Shown here: positions 1-12,194 of the stretch, one piece after another
Layout: the number at the start of each line of letters is the position of its first letter
How positions within the stretch are numbered: position 1 is the first letter of the stretch
Assembly (NCBI GenBank): GCA_916700875.1
Contig: CAKAKS010000034.1
Span: forward strand, 10,248,195 to 10,312,194
Length of the DNA stretch: 64,000 bases
From: Sebastes aleutianus
Taxonomy: Eukaryota; Chordata; Actinopteri; Perciformes; Sebastidae
Reading direction: 5' to 3'
Made by a program: the position numbers and the translations under genes
The notes under the pieces: model-generated
The model's database searches: none
Seen by the model: the letters and a program-made list of their open reading frames with translations, nothing else
What the model was told of the DNA's origin: nothing

Positions 1-1088
1 ACAGAGCTTGAGATAACAAGTGGGGAACCAGGGTAGTGATCGGGCTGACCAGTGGACTCTCAACATGAGACTGCAAACATGAAGCAAGCCTGCCGTTAGG
101 ACACAGACATCTACTGTGCATGTTTTACAAATTTAAAACAAGGTATTGGCACAATTTGGCCTTATAATGCTTTTTTTTAAGTGTATTTGTATATACAGTA
201 TATGATTCATATGATCATGAGAATTTTAACATTTTAAAACCTAAATTTAATCCCATTGCAATGTCATTCACTTACAATCTACACCTAGAAACTTATAGGA
301 AGGTCTACTCAGCATTGCCACTATCAACACCGCTCAATAAAAAGTGAAGTAGTAGTTTTACAGCACATGTAGCTTATCAGTACATCAGCATGTCCACATG
401 ATCATACTGTTTGCAGCTTTATCATGTTCTTTCTATTGAAACATACACAAAAAAAAACTGCCTATGTATAGAAGTTTAAAATCAAGGATTTTGAGATATT
501 GCTGTAGATTATTACCAAAAGTGACTGATAGCATCTATCTAGCAGTTTCTAACTGAAACGTATACAATGCACAGAAGGGACTGACTCTGTGGGGATAAGG
601 CTGGATAGCCTTCCTACAAAAAGGAAAAATGGCACAATTTCTCCAAAAACAGAGCTTACATGGTCAACATATGAAGAAGAAGTTGAAAACAGAGTCGCTT
701 TGATTATACAAAACCTGTTAATGACAATAATCAGAATCAAAGCTAAATTTGATCCATTTTTCCAGACTGTTGGTCACAGCTTAAAATATACATGGTCATG
801 GCCGTTAACATAAGACCATCATTGTTAAACTGTTATTATTTATACGTGCAACAGTGTTGTCAACTTTGAGTTTATTAAAGTTGTCACTACAGTGTTCACA
901 TTGGACAAAGTGGAGTTACTTTATAAGATGCCTTTCTTGATCACCAGTAATGATTTTTTGCTTAAGGCACTGATGTGTCGGTGTGTTCGAGGGCAACTTT
1001 TTGGCCAAGAGAAAGGTGACGTGAGGCGACGCAACTGGGGGCCTTCGTCGCCGCTAGTTCTTTGATGTCGGCTTGGTGTGTCCTCAGC
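1..1088. other. Gene-free AT-rich stretch
   Basis: I see no coding exon, RNA gene or clear repeat boundary here. Open frames are short (under 80 codons), lack splice context and resemble no family I know. Confidence 0.5.
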
Positions 1089-1631
1089 TTTAAAGGTACA
1101 GTGTGTAACAGCTGGCTGCATCTAGTGGTGAGGTTGCAGATTGCAATAGAACTGCGGTGGCCGACGTGAAAACGCGAATGACCATCTCTCAAACCAGTTG
1201 TTGTAAGAGTAACGTAGGTCATGTGGAGAATAGCAGAGCCGGTGCGTTGAATGTATGTGTGTATTTGGGAAGTGAGTGGTGAAGCAAGAGAAAGAGAAAG
1301 CGGTGGCAAATGTGTGCAGTGGAGCAGTTTAGCTTTGAGAATATCAAGTGAATGTACAGTGGAAGTAGCAGTTCGTGCAGAAATAAATGCTGCAGCTCCT
1401 CAAGACCAACAGAGGTTTCTTGTTTCCCGGCAGCTGAGTGGAGTGACGGGGGTTAACTCCGAAGCAAGTGACGAGCAAGGAGTATGTAGATATAAACGGC
1501 TCATTCTAAGGTAACGAAAACACACTAGTTATTATTTTCAGGTGATTATACACTAAAGAAAACATACTTATTAATATTATATTCCAGTTCTGCCAATAGA
1601 TCCACTAGATGTTACACACTGTTCCTTTAAA
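1089..1631. mobile_element. Non-autonomous DNA transposon, family A, with inner family-B module
   Basis: The ends are inverted repeats. The left reads TTTAAAGGTACAGTGTGTAA and the right, on the opposite strand, reads TTTAAAGGAACAGTGTGTAA. Both overlap a TTAA, which fits a TTAA-targeting (piggyBac-like) MITE, though superfamily assignment is inference. A second copy lies at about 39335-39709. The interior at about 1325-1430 matches, in reverse orientation, an internal part of the different family-B element at 9027-9768 and 36569-37248, so this copy is chimeric or the families share a module. It encodes no transposase. Confidence 0.75.
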
Positions 1632-2234
1632 CCTGCAATACTTGTTGTAATATTGGCATGTTGTTATGCCTCAATCAAGTTAAACTTTGATTTCAGTGCC
1701 ACATGTTCCTTAAATATTGACAGAAGACCATAGAGGGGAGCATTGCCCCTCACTCTGTTTAATGTAAAGACAGGCAAATCCATATTTGAGGACTGGTGCA
1801 GCTTGCAGTGATGGCAGGTCAACAATCATGTGAAAGTTGAACTTGAACTTCAGTTTATCTAATCTTTTTCACATCAGGACAGTATGAGACCCTACTGGTT
1901 CATCCATTACAACACAGTAAGGTGCTACTGTATGTAGTCAAGTAACCAGAAAATAGTATATGAAGTAAGAATTGTCTCTGAAATTATAGTAATTTTCTTG
2001 CGGAAACTGTGCAGATAGACCTGCTAATTCACCTAAAAGTAAGACATTGCTTCGGCTTGCAGTGTCCCATGATGATCTAAATGTTGTTTTGAAGTGTTTT
2101 CACACGTTAAAACAAATCCTGGGTTAAATATAGGATTCTGTGCTCAAAAAAAGGGGTACATTTTAATGTATTTTTAAAAATATATATTATATTAATATGT
2201 AAAATTTAGGACTCTCAATTCATTAAAATATTTT
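1632..2234. other. No feature seen
   Basis: AT-rich DNA without recognisable exons or repeat ends. Confidence 0.4.
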
Positions 2235-2640
2235 ATCACGATTGATCATATGATTGCCCATAGTTAAACACAATTAATCGCACATTTTATATCTGTTCAA
2301 AATGTACCTTAAAGGGAGATTTGTCAAGTATTTAATACTCTTATCAACAAGGGAGTGGATAAATATGCTTGCTTTATGAAAATGTATGTATATATTCATT
2401 ACTGGAAATCAATTAACAACACAAAACAATGACAAATATTGTCCAGAAACTCTCACAGGTACTGCATTTAGCATAAAAAATATGATCAAATCATAACATG
2501 GCAAACTGCAGCCCAACAGGCAACAACAGCTGTCAGTGTCCTATCAGAACAAACAGTGTGGAGAAATGACAACATGGCACCACTACATCCAAATACAGAA
2601 TACTCTTTAGTAATTGGCTAGAAGGAGACTGTGCTTGTAA
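2235..2640. repeat. Dispersed repeat, family F (partial copy)
   Basis: This shares long stretches with 57630-58230, including the run around AAAATGTACCTTAAAGGGAG, the following TTTGTCAAGTATTTAATACT block and the CTCACAGGTACTGCATTTAG block. The 57.6-kb copy is longer, and this one is 3'-truncated. A fragment of the family's tail (about AGTATCTTCACT through GAGCCTGCTA) is also recognisable near 4530-4575. It looks like a non-coding interspersed element, class unknown. Confidence 0.7.
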
Positions 2641-2706
2641 ACACCCCTATGACAAAGTAACAGACCTGTCTGGTCCAATGAAGCCCACCCATCAGCTGAG
2701 CTCAAG

Positions 2707-3465
2707 CTTTAGGACAGAGGTCTTCAACAGGGGGTCCGCGACCCCTAGGGGGTCCACAGAGGTACTGCAGGGGGGTCGAGAAATTTTCTTATTATTATTT
2801 TTTTTAATTATTATTATTTATTATGATGTTTTTATATACATTTTTGGTAGATTAGACAATTCTTTTTTTTATCCCCCCCCCCCCACAAATTGAAATGTTT
2901 TTATATCCATCTCACTAATGTGGGAGTATGTGTGCCATCCACAGGTGGCTTGAGGATTCACTGTCCCTACTACATGTATGTTTAAAATAACATGAATCTG
3001 TCAGTTATTATAATAGCTCAGTATTGTATGCAAGATAACAGGTATGTTTATGCATGGCAGTGGCACTAATAGGCCATCACTCATTTTCGTTTCCACATTT
3101 CTTTGAAATAAAAATGTCAATTTGAATAGCTGGTATGCATGATTATCATGCAATTGACAGACATTGTTGAAATTGGCATTGGTATCAGTTAACAAGGTAT
3201 GTTTATAAATGGCAATGGCATGGCCACCCTACTCACTGTACCATGCACATGTTTAAAATAAAAACATGAATATATGAACCTGTGTATTATTTGAATAGCT
3301 TAGTATTGAATACACAATAACACGGTACATTTATACATGGCACTAGGCCCAGTTTAATATAAAACACAATTTTGTAAAATATATATAGTAGGGGGTCCCT
3401 ACTCCATCTCTCCATCAGTTTGGGGGTCCTTGGCCTGAAAAACGTTGAAGACCCCTGCTTTAGGA
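2707..3465. mobile_element. hAT-type MITE with perfect 8-bp target duplication
   Basis: The element body is 2715-3457. Its left end is CAGAGGTCTTCAAC and its right end, on the opposite strand, is CAGGGGTCTTCAAC. It is flanked on both sides by the direct repeat CTTTAGGA (2707-2714 and 3458-3465). An 8-bp duplication with CAG-starting termini is the hallmark of the hAT superfamily. The interior is non-coding and contains two related copies of a segment of roughly 150 bp (around 2970-3120 and 3200-3340). No transposase is present, so it would have moved in trans. Confidence 0.9.
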
Positions 3466-5417
3466 CCGACCTACCAACCAACAACACTAAAGTAGCAGCA
3501 GAGTAGAGTGTGACCTCTAGTGGATCATAATGTTTCTGCAGAACAACATCGAAATTACCCCAGTATTCCTACATAACTACAGTGTCTCATGTTCAATCCC
3601 AGCAGCAGTCATTATGTCCTGTTGTAGTGTCCTTGAGGGGTAGAGGTGGGGGTACAGGGGGTCTTTACAGGGGGGGGCGATAACAGGTCAGCAGTAGATG
3701 TCACATAGAAGTGGTGTACATCATCTGAAAGCTGGGAACCTGAAGATTAATTTGAGGTGCTGCTCAGCACTGTGTGTCAAGTTATTCTAGTCATTAATAG
3801 AAATCAAAATTAATTATTATTTAAAATAAATTTAGAAAGTGTATAAGGATTTAAAACATTATGATATAAGTATGTGATGGCCATTCCCATGCTCTATTAT
3901 GTCTCATAAGTTGTTGCAACAATTTTTGGGTTGATATCATTTGTTACAAAGCTTTGGTGCAATATTTAACCATTTTTACCACTCGAGAATTGATAAAAAT
4001 GATCAAAAAACCCTCCGAAAAAAAAAAAAAAGACACCAAGACCTTGAGGAGCACCGTAGAAAAAGCCATGCCGTGATTTGGTATCAAAAACGTTTGACAT
4101 TTGGAGATTTCTGTAAGAATTGCATTTTTTGGATGGCGAGCACTTCTGTTGTGTAAACTGCTCAGAAACCCCCTTATTGTCATTCTAGCTAGTAAAGCCA
4201 TCCATCCTCTGAATGCTCTAGGTCTCTAGTTTGTGGCTGTAAAGTCTCATGAGGCTTTGATTATCCTAGAGGTCACCACAGGTCATTTTATGAGGTCAAA
4301 TGTCAAAAAACTGTCTCACTATAATGAAATGTCTACTATCACTAACATCTTCACACATGAATACAGTTGGGCTCATCTGGTCCACAAGCATCTCAGCTTT
4401 ACAGTGATACCCAATTTATGTAATTCCAACACTGTTTAGGGAACCCAGTAATCAGAAATATGCAAAAACACAATTTTTAGAATAGGCAAAAATTGGTTGG
4501 TACATTAGGTTTTCTAGGTTCATATGATATCAATATCTTCACTGTAGCTTTAAAACGGAGCCTGCTATAACCTCTGAAAGACGGAAACTTCTACAGTATG
4601 CTTTTAATTTAGGAAAAGACTAAATAGATTTTACAACAAGGAAAAAAGTAACTTTTTGTTTTTGACATCTTAACTCAAGGTCTCCTTATTAGTTTACAGC
4701 AACATCTCACTGTCTTCATCAGCAGTTTGTTCAGTTGCCATGGAGACGGTGTTGTGTCAATATTTAATATCTTAAAATATAACCAATTTCTTTACTACAA
4801 GAATTCAATATTTAACCTAACATGTTAAATGCATGTATGATAATGGTCAGCATTCAAGACTTAGATCATCAAGATCCACTTATTAGCTTTTTTTCCCCAG
4901 ATATTTCAACTGTATCTCACGGTCAAGCTATATAAATTGCACGGATCTTGAGTGAAGTTTTTTTGGTCAAACTAATGTTTCCAATCTCAAAATGAAGGCT
5001 CTGTTGTGTTTATTTGATTTGGTTAAGGTTTTGCTTGTGATACCCAATAACAACATCCATATACAGTTAGACTTTACCTTATATTGGCCTTAACATGGTG
5101 TTTTAGAACATTTTACATGGTTGGACCTGTAGTGGCTATATGAAAAGCTATTTTTTAAAATTGTTTTATGAATGGTAAATTGTACCTCAAAATGTATTAC
5201 TTTTTAATGAAGTCACAACAATGTTTTCCATCATTACTCCAGCAAAGACAGGCCTGTGACAGTATTACGTTCCAAACTGGCAACAGCAGCAAAAGCAACC
5301 TCAGACTACTTTATCAGTGCCTCAAACCCCCCACCTAGTCTGTATTGTACTCACCCTTAGGTAGAGATAAACACTCCATGTGCTTATAGAAACAGGTGTC
5401 AGGCTTCAGGAAGACAC
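3466..5417. other. Gene-free stretch
   Basis: There is no supported gene. A G-rich run lies near 3640-3680, a poly(A) run at 4018-4032, and a fragment of repeat family F at about 4530-4575. The rest is AT-rich unique-looking sequence. Confidence 0.4.
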
Positions 5418-5455
5418 ACACACACACACACACATACACACACAGACACAGTTAA
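5418..5455. repeat. (CA)n microsatellite
   Basis: A run of CA dinucleotides interrupted by TA and GA variants, visible directly. Confidence 0.9.
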
Positions 5456-5889
5456 TTATTTATCCACTTAACTGAAATGCTGACATACACACCGCTCCGC
5501 ATGCAGTGTCACTTTAGCCTACACAAGAGAGAGGTTATACTGTCATGATGGACGAGTGCACATCTTCAGAGAAGCTGAGAGAGAAGTTATACTGGGGGAA
5601 AAATTAGGTTATAACTTTATTATTATTATGTAATAATATATACATTATGCAATACTTTCTAGTGCAGCTTGTACCACAACATTAGAGGGATCTGTGATGG
5701 ATTAAATATATCAGAGCACATAATGATGCTGGTGTTTGTAGATTGTAATTAAAAAAGATTGCCCACCAAGGAGATATCAGCACACTTTCTGTATATTTCT
5801 CTGGGGAGTTACTTCTTAAAAAATAGGAGTATGCCACAATACAAATACAATAGGTCTGCAGAACAGATAATAATGCATACAGTGCACTT

Positions 5890-6392
5890 TCATAGACTAA
5901 GCTACTGGAGTTACCCTGCACTATAATCATTTTTAGCAGTCTCTTCTGCACTATATTCACTTTTTTTTTATTTTATTATTTTTTTTTATATACTTTATTT
6001 TTCCACTTTTTTCAAGGCTGTTTTCATATATGCAATCCACTGTTTGTAATTACAACAGTCTATAAACCAATAAAAAATTACACATTATTGCATCACTAGT
6101 GCACTTTCATTAACTAAACTACTGGAGTTACCCTGCAATACACTCATTTTTAACAGTCTCTTCTGCACTATATTCACTTTTTTAATAGTCGTGTATCACA
6201 GCTGTTACCCTGCACTATATTCAGTTTTAACAGTGTTCTTCATCTCCTTGTATTTCTATATCTGGTATATATTTTGTTGTACTTTGTACTTTGTACTACT
6301 AACTTTTTTTACTGCCTTTTTACTAACATGTTTTGCACTATGGAACTGTGATACTGGAAACTTGAATTTCCATAAATTAATCAATAAAGTTA

Positions 6393-6423
<31 letters not shown>
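5890..6423. repeat. Retroelement-like 3' tail ending in (CTAT)n
   Basis: A segment around CTACTGGAGTTACCCTGCA followed by TCTTCTGCACTATATTCACT occurs twice (about 5903-5965 and 6118-6180), with a third partial copy near 6205. The block ends in an AATAAA-containing stretch followed by CTAT tetramers (6393-6423). A polyadenylation-like end running into a tetranucleotide tail is typical of fish LINE 3' ends. The specific family is not established. Confidence 0.55.
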
Positions 6424-6425
6424 GG

Positions 6426-7230
6426 ATGTCAAATACTGTACTTTATCCTCAAATAGTTTCTCTAAATGTGCTTACTTTAATGTGGTTCTGCATGGGAATA
6501 TGCATATCTGGTGTAGTTGCAGAGTACTTCTCCTAGTATCAACATTTTCCCTCAAATGTGACCGTTTATTTTAGATATAGTGCTAATAATAGTCTCCAGT
6601 GATAATTTTCCACAGGACGCTGCTGCTGCTGCTGTGACTGTTTCTATCATGGAAAGCAGTGAGTGTGGACGGATCCATTCAGTGTGCGTGGAGAGGGGGG
6701 ATTTTAAATACAACAAGTCGACAAAATTATAAAATACCTTTTTAAATAGCGACTGCTTTTACTGTTGACACTTATTCGCATTATATATAATTACAAAACT
6801 GTGTTCACTTTCTCCAGCATCCACATGAAGTATATTTTTAATCACATTCAAAAAAATAAAACCCCTTTAGTTGTAAAATGGAGCAAGTAGGATGAAAACC
6901 GAGCTCTGTGCCACATCTTCCACTAGATGATAAAACCAACACACACGCACCGTGAAACTGGAGGTAGGAACGACTAGAATAAGAAGCTAGATTAAAGAAA
7001 ACAACAACATTTAGACTATTAAGGTCAAACTTCATCTCTTGTTTTTTCCTTTGAGAGTATAGGACTGTTGTTAAAACTCACCCTGAGCATCTTAAATTGG
7101 AGTTTATTATCAGTAAGGAGGAGGAGGTGTTAAGGATAGGCTGCTGTAACTTTGGTTAGTGGGCTTTTCAACCTCATAAACAACTCCTAAAATAGGTAAG
7201 TACACATGACTTTTGTTAAACAAATACTGG
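6426..7230. other. Gene-free stretch
   Basis: No exon or repeat with defined ends was recognised. A short GCT run lies near 6620. Confidence 0.4.
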
Positions 7231-7239
7231 TTAAAGCTA

Positions 7240-8930
7240 TACTATAATGTCCCATCTGCTCCAGTGCTTATAGTCTTAGTAATGTATACTGGGTCTGCTG
7301 TGTTGTGGGCTACACCCACATAGATGAGCCTACATCTCACCTACACTTCACAATAAAACTGATTTAAAGTTTTATCCAGCTGTTGGCACACTCAAAAATA
7401 CATTTTTAATATTTTAAAAAATATTAAAAAAATTATTTTGTTTGCAAGTAGCTTTGAAACACACTGTAAACAAATACTGAATTGTTATTCATGTATATAT
7501 TAATTTGAAGACAAAGTAGGGCTTGGCAATGTGTTTGAAATTATTATTACAATATTTATTTAAGGGCTTTTTCCTATATATCTGTCTGCTCCAGTGCTTA
7601 TAGTGTAGTAGTATATACTGGGTCTGCTGTGGCAATTTCCCCCAACACAGAGGAGGGAGTTGTGGGCTACTACACCCATAGACCAGCCTACATCTCACCT
7701 ACACTTCACAATTCTATTTTATTTTATTTATTTGCACATATATAAAACTGCACAAAATCCAGTCAATGAAAAAAAAACAATAACAAAAAAGGAAGAAAGA
7801 TCTAAACTAACATAATTTTAAAAAAATACAACAAAAGTTAAACAAAGATGCATCAAGCTCCTTTAGGGAATATCCATCTCTTAAAACTTTGTGTCTTGCC
7901 ATAATTATGCTTGCCACAGCACTAATTTCAGCTACTATTCCACACGATTGTTGCTGTTTTTATTTTACTGACACTTTTTAATAACGAGACCAAAGCCAGC
8001 ATGTGAAGAGTGTATCCAAAATTAAATAAGCCCACTCACCAGTCGAAAAACATTCTTACAACCTTGCTGCTAAAATAAAAATAAACATAATGATTTTTGC
8101 AGTAGTGAACTTTTGAGCAATGGATATGATGCAGAAATCATTATGGAGCACCTACACTTCAGAATTTTATTTTATTTTTTATTTTATTTATTTATTTGCA
8201 AATTAAAAACTGCACAAAATCCAGTCAATGAAATAAAAACAAGAAATGTGTCAGGAGAGGTCAAAGGACCTCCCCCCCAACCCCGGGAGAAAAAAACAAC
8301 AATAACAAAAAAGGACGAAAGATCTAAACTAACATAATTTTAAAAATACAACAAAAGTCAAACAACAACAAGAAGTAGACACAAAATGTGCAAAAAAACC
8401 TAACCAAACAGTGGAAAAACAAACCAATATAAACAATGAAATACATACAAAAGAAACAGTACAGAAGAAAAGAAAATGTATCTAAACATATCAAAAGATA
8501 ATTAGACATCATGAATTAAATGTGATGATAATTTCCTTTTAAAATGTTCTAAGGATAACGAGCTCTTGATAACATGTATTTTTGGTGTTTCATATTTGTA
8601 CAGCACGATATCTGAGGGAGTACTGGCCATGTTTTATTTTGTAAAAAGGCAGGTGAAGATGATTAACCTATCTAGTATTATGTGAATGAATTTGAGAATT
8701 AGATTTAAAGAAGTTGCTAAACAACGAGAATAAAACTGATTTAAAGTTTTATCCAGATGTTGGCACACTCAAAAATATTTTTTTTTTTTGTTTGCAAGTA
8801 GCTTTGAAACACACTGTAAACAAATTACAATTATTCATGTATATATTAAAGTTGAAGACAAAGTAGGGCTTGGCAATGTGTTTGCAATTATTATCACAAT
8901 ATTTATTTAAGGGCATTTTCCTATGTCATA
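7240..8930. repeat. Mosaic of local segmental duplications
   Basis: Several blocks recur. About 7240-7354 resembles 7580-7713 (both contain CTGCTCCAGTGCTTATAGT). About 7354-7570 resembles 8730-8930 (both contain GATTTAAAGTTTTATCCAG and GCTTGGCAATGTGTTTG). About 7700-7850 resembles 8148-8360 (both contain CTGCACAAAATCCAGTCAAT). A further piece appears at 9765-9850. The pattern suggests repeated local tandem duplication followed by transposon insertion. No protein-coding potential was seen. Confidence 0.75.
7842..8147 (+). repeat. Long direct repeat, copy 1
   Basis: About 300 bp nearly identical to 10678-10972 in the same orientation, starting near AACAAAGATG and ending near GCAGAAATCATT. The copies differ by small substitutions and indels. 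Neither contains a usable reading frame. Confidence 0.85.
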
Positions 8931-9026
8931 TCCAGGGAACGAGATTAACACCAGCCACCTGCCAAATAACAGGGTAAATGTTGGCTGTGGCAGGTAAAAA
9001 GTTCAGACCATGGCAGATTCCTTATA

Positions 9027-9768
9027 TTAAAGGGACTGTTTGTAACTTTCAGAAGTGCTTGTTAACAGCGACACCTGTTTGGACTCGCGCTTGTGCTCCA
9101 TCTAAATAGACATGAACAAGGATCGCTCAAAACAGTGAGGCGACACACGTCAGCTAAAAGCACAATATCACTCTATATTTCAGCTGCTTTGCAGTAATGT
9201 TAGCTGACCAGACGAAGGTCTCTCCATGAATCAATGCTGATCCTAGTGCTGGCTTTTCCTGCCTCAGACTCCCGACCGCGGTCGGAGGGAGCAGGGGAGA
9301 CACCGGAGTTTTGGTCGGAGACGATAACGTTTCTTGCTGCGAACCCCGTCACTTCACAAGACACGGGAAACTTCTGTTGGTCTGGAGGAGCTGCAGCAGT
9401 TATTTCTGCACAAACGTCCACTGTACATTTACTAGATATTCTCAGAGCTACGAAGTCTTCTGCAATGTGTAGTGTGCGCGCATTCATGTGAGGTGGAGCG
9501 AGCTGAGTGAAGGTAAGCAGGCAGGCAGAGAAGCAGAGTACAGCAGAGACTCCGGCCCTGGAGACCAAAGCTACAGTCTCCCCCGCGTCTTCCGACCGCA
9601 GCCAACACTGTTTAACAGACGGCTTCACTAGATATAACTTTGCGGTTTTGGTGTTCCGTTTAGTTTGTTTTGGAGTCTTGTCTGAACAGCGTAGCCACAC
9701 GCGAGACCGCATGGGACACCGACCCGCAATGATTTATACGTGTAGGAAGTTACAAATGAACCCTTTAA
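9027..9768. mobile_element. TTAA-flanked MITE, family B
   Basis: Left end TTAA then AGGGACTGTTTGTAACTTT; the right end is a near-complement closing with CCCT then TTAA. The same family occurs at 36569-37248 (full) and 35866-36165 (5' part only). TTAA at both ends matches piggyBac-type targeting, although TTAA could also be part of the inverted repeat. The interior is GC-richer than its surroundings and non-coding. The right flank (GTTGAAGACAAAGTAGGGCT) continues a local repeat seen at 8850, so the insertion interrupted one copy of that repeat. Confidence 0.8.
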
Positions 9769-10214
9769 GTTGAAGACAAAGTAGGGCTTGTCAAATGGGT
9801 TTGAAATTATTATCACAATATTTATAAGGGCATTTTCCTATATCATATCACAATATGGCAAATGTACGTAAAAATAAATAAATACAACTATTCGGAGCAG
9901 TGATCTGTGGTCCACTGTTGGAGCAAACGTTCATATTTGTAAAACACACACTTCAATAAGTTATTAATATGATAATTAACTAATAGTGTAGCTGTGTGTG
10001 TGATGATTCTTTTTTGTTAATATATTTGTCTTGTGATGTGTATATGTAATTTGTTCTCAGGTCTCTCTTTCTCACAAAAGAGATGTTGATCTCAATGAGA
10101 TTTAACTAACTCATTTTTGTAATTTTTTAATCACAGCTTGCTTTAAAAAAATATTTGGAAAACAGATATTTGTAGAACGATCATATGATAAATTCATATA
10201 ATCATTATATGATT

Positions 10215-10581
10215 TAGGGCTGACCCAAATGCTTTGAAGCTTCGAAGCTTCGCCATGGTAATCAACCTCCAAATCAGTCTTTGAATGCTTCTTTTTTTGT
10301 ATATATTAGTATCTAATAATAAAGTATAAATCCCCAAATAGCCCATGAAATAATCCCACAACATTTTTCATTATTCATATTCAACATTAATTATTAGTTT
10401 TATTATCAGACGGATACCGCGGCACTGTCCCGGACACTGAAACAGGGGAGATGGAGACACATAGACAGAAGAACAAGTCAGCCTGCTGCGCCGCGCTGCT
10501 CTGCGCCGCGAAGCTTCGAATACCTTCGAATATTCCTCACCAAACTTCGGAGCCCAAAAAATGGTATTTGGAAGATCCCTA
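10215..10581. mobile_element. hAT-type MITE, family C, copy 1
   Basis: It starts with TAGGGCTGACCC and ends with a partly degenerate complement (GATCCCTA). Interior features are GAAGCTTCGAAGCTTCG near the left end, a central AATCCCCAAA block, and GCGAAGCTTCGAA near the right end. A second, better preserved copy with an 8-bp target duplication is at 28628-28970. Non-coding. Confidence 0.75.
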
Positions 10582-10677
10582 ATACGATTCTGCTGAAAGT
10601 CTATAAATGATAATATTGAGTTATTGCCCAGCCTTTAGAAAATATAAATATATGGTGTAATGACGCAGTATTGATGA

Positions 10678-10972
10678 ACAAAGATGTGTCAAGCTCCTTT
10701 TAGGGAATATCCATCTCTTAAAACTTTGTGTCTTGCCATAATTATGCTTGCCACAACGCTAATTTCAGCTACTATTCCACACTATTGTTGCTGTTAACAC
10801 TTTTTAATAACAAAACCAAAGCCAGCATGTGAAGAGTGTATCCAGAATTAAATAAGCCCACTCACCAGTCGAAATACATTCTTACAACATTGCTGCTAAA
10901 ATAAAAATAAGCATAATGATTTTTGCAGTAGTGAACTTTTGAGCAATGAATCTGATGCAGAAATCATTGTGA
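10678..10972 (+). repeat. Long direct repeat, copy 2
   Basis: Partner of 7842-8147 in the same orientation, about 2.8 kb downstream. A family-B and a family-C transposon lie between the two copies. Confidence 0.85.
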
Positions 10973-11564
10973 AGGACCTTAAACAGATGAAGAAAAATGG
11001 TGTATTAGATGAAACTGTTTTTGAAACCAACAGCAAACCTTTGAAATTTGAAATGCAAACCCACAAAATATGTTCTTGTTTCTCTTGAGTCTGGATAGAT
11101 ATCTCCTGCCCTGTGTTTGGCCCAGATTGATAGTTACACCGCCTCCCTCTCATAAGCCTCAGCACTACTATCCTGTTGCCTTGACTACTGGTGTGTCAGG
11201 GGACTTCATCCTGATCCGCCGCATGATTTTCTCCGACTCTAGTTCAGAGAGACTGCCGCGAAGCAGCGCTGAAAGCGAGAATAACTTGATAGCTAATTCT
11301 CTCTTTTTCTTCCTCTCACACTGGACTAACTCCTCACCCACCTGATGCAGTCTTAGTTACCAGTAGTACACAGAACTTCAGGCCGCAGTGCTGCTCGGCT
11401 CATCCAAGGCCCAGCAGGCTACACTCACCACTAAAATGGTAACTCTGCTTTCTTTCTGTGCACCGAGCCATATCATCGTTTGTTTGATGATACAAACACA
11501 ACACAGACATCAGACGATTAATGTCTGTTTAAGGCTAACGCTTATTTTTTATTATGGATTAATC
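10973..11564. other. Unannotated non-repetitive stretch
   Basis: No gene could be supported. An ATG followed by GTAACT (about 11436-11444) resembles a splice donor and could mark an untranslated first exon of a downstream gene such as hpcal1, but I have no second line of evidence. Confidence 0.3.
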
Positions 11565-11762
11565 TATTAATCGTTTAGTCTATCAAATGCCAGAGAATAC
11601 TGAAACATGTCCATCAATAACAATTTCCCAGGGTACAAGGTGACGTCTTCAAAAGTCTTGTTTTGTCTGACCAACAGTCCAAACCCCAGATAGGTATGTA
11701 GACAAGATAAGATAAGATAAGATTAGATAGATAGACAGACAGGTAGGTAGATAGATAGATGT
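11565..11762. repeat. Fragment of family G repeat plus (GATA)n
   Basis: AATCTATTAATCGTTTAGTC through TGACGTCTTCAAAAGTCTTG resembles the family-G repeats at 17201-17567 and 17600-17930. It is followed by a GATA/GACA-type microsatellite (about 11704-11761). Confidence 0.7.
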
Positions 11763-11814
11763 ACTTTGATTATTGAAATATGATATTTTTGATCATAGTA
11801 GCCTGAGTTAGAAG

Positions 11815-12194
11815 TAGGGCTACACAATTTTTAAAAAAATATCTAATTGCGATTATTTTTGACTGAAATTGCAATAGCGATATGATTTGCGATATTACAG
11901 GGAATGATCATTTTTACATTGTTACTCTCATTTTCATTGAAAAACATAAAAATAATTATGGTGTGATTTTTGCAGGGATCTGCACCAAACAAAGATGTTT
12001 TCTTTTAGTCTGTAGAATATGATGTGTGTAGGCCAGGACATCTCTGCAGCATGTCAATATTTGATTTAAAATGGTAGTTTGACACACATTTCACCTTTAA
12101 CAAATATTGCGATTTCCTCCTCGTCCTGCAATTTCAAAATTGCAGTAGAACATATTGTGATTTTGATAAAATGTTGATTATTTGTGCAGCCCTA
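11815..12194. mobile_element. Non-autonomous element, family D, copy 1
   Basis: It begins TAGGGCTACACAATTTTT and ends in GTGCAGCCCTA, so its termini are inverted repeats. The inside contains ATCTAATTGCGATTATTTTT and GATATGATTTGCGATATTA. A second copy, disrupted by another insertion, lies at 14202-14590. Non-coding. The TAGGGCTG-like termini resemble hAT MITEs, but no clear target duplication was seen. Confidence 0.75.

Noticed and set aside
9200..9712. 170-codon minus-strand open frame
   Set aside because: It falls entirely inside the family-B MITE. Its relatives at 36.6-37.2 kb do not preserve the frame.
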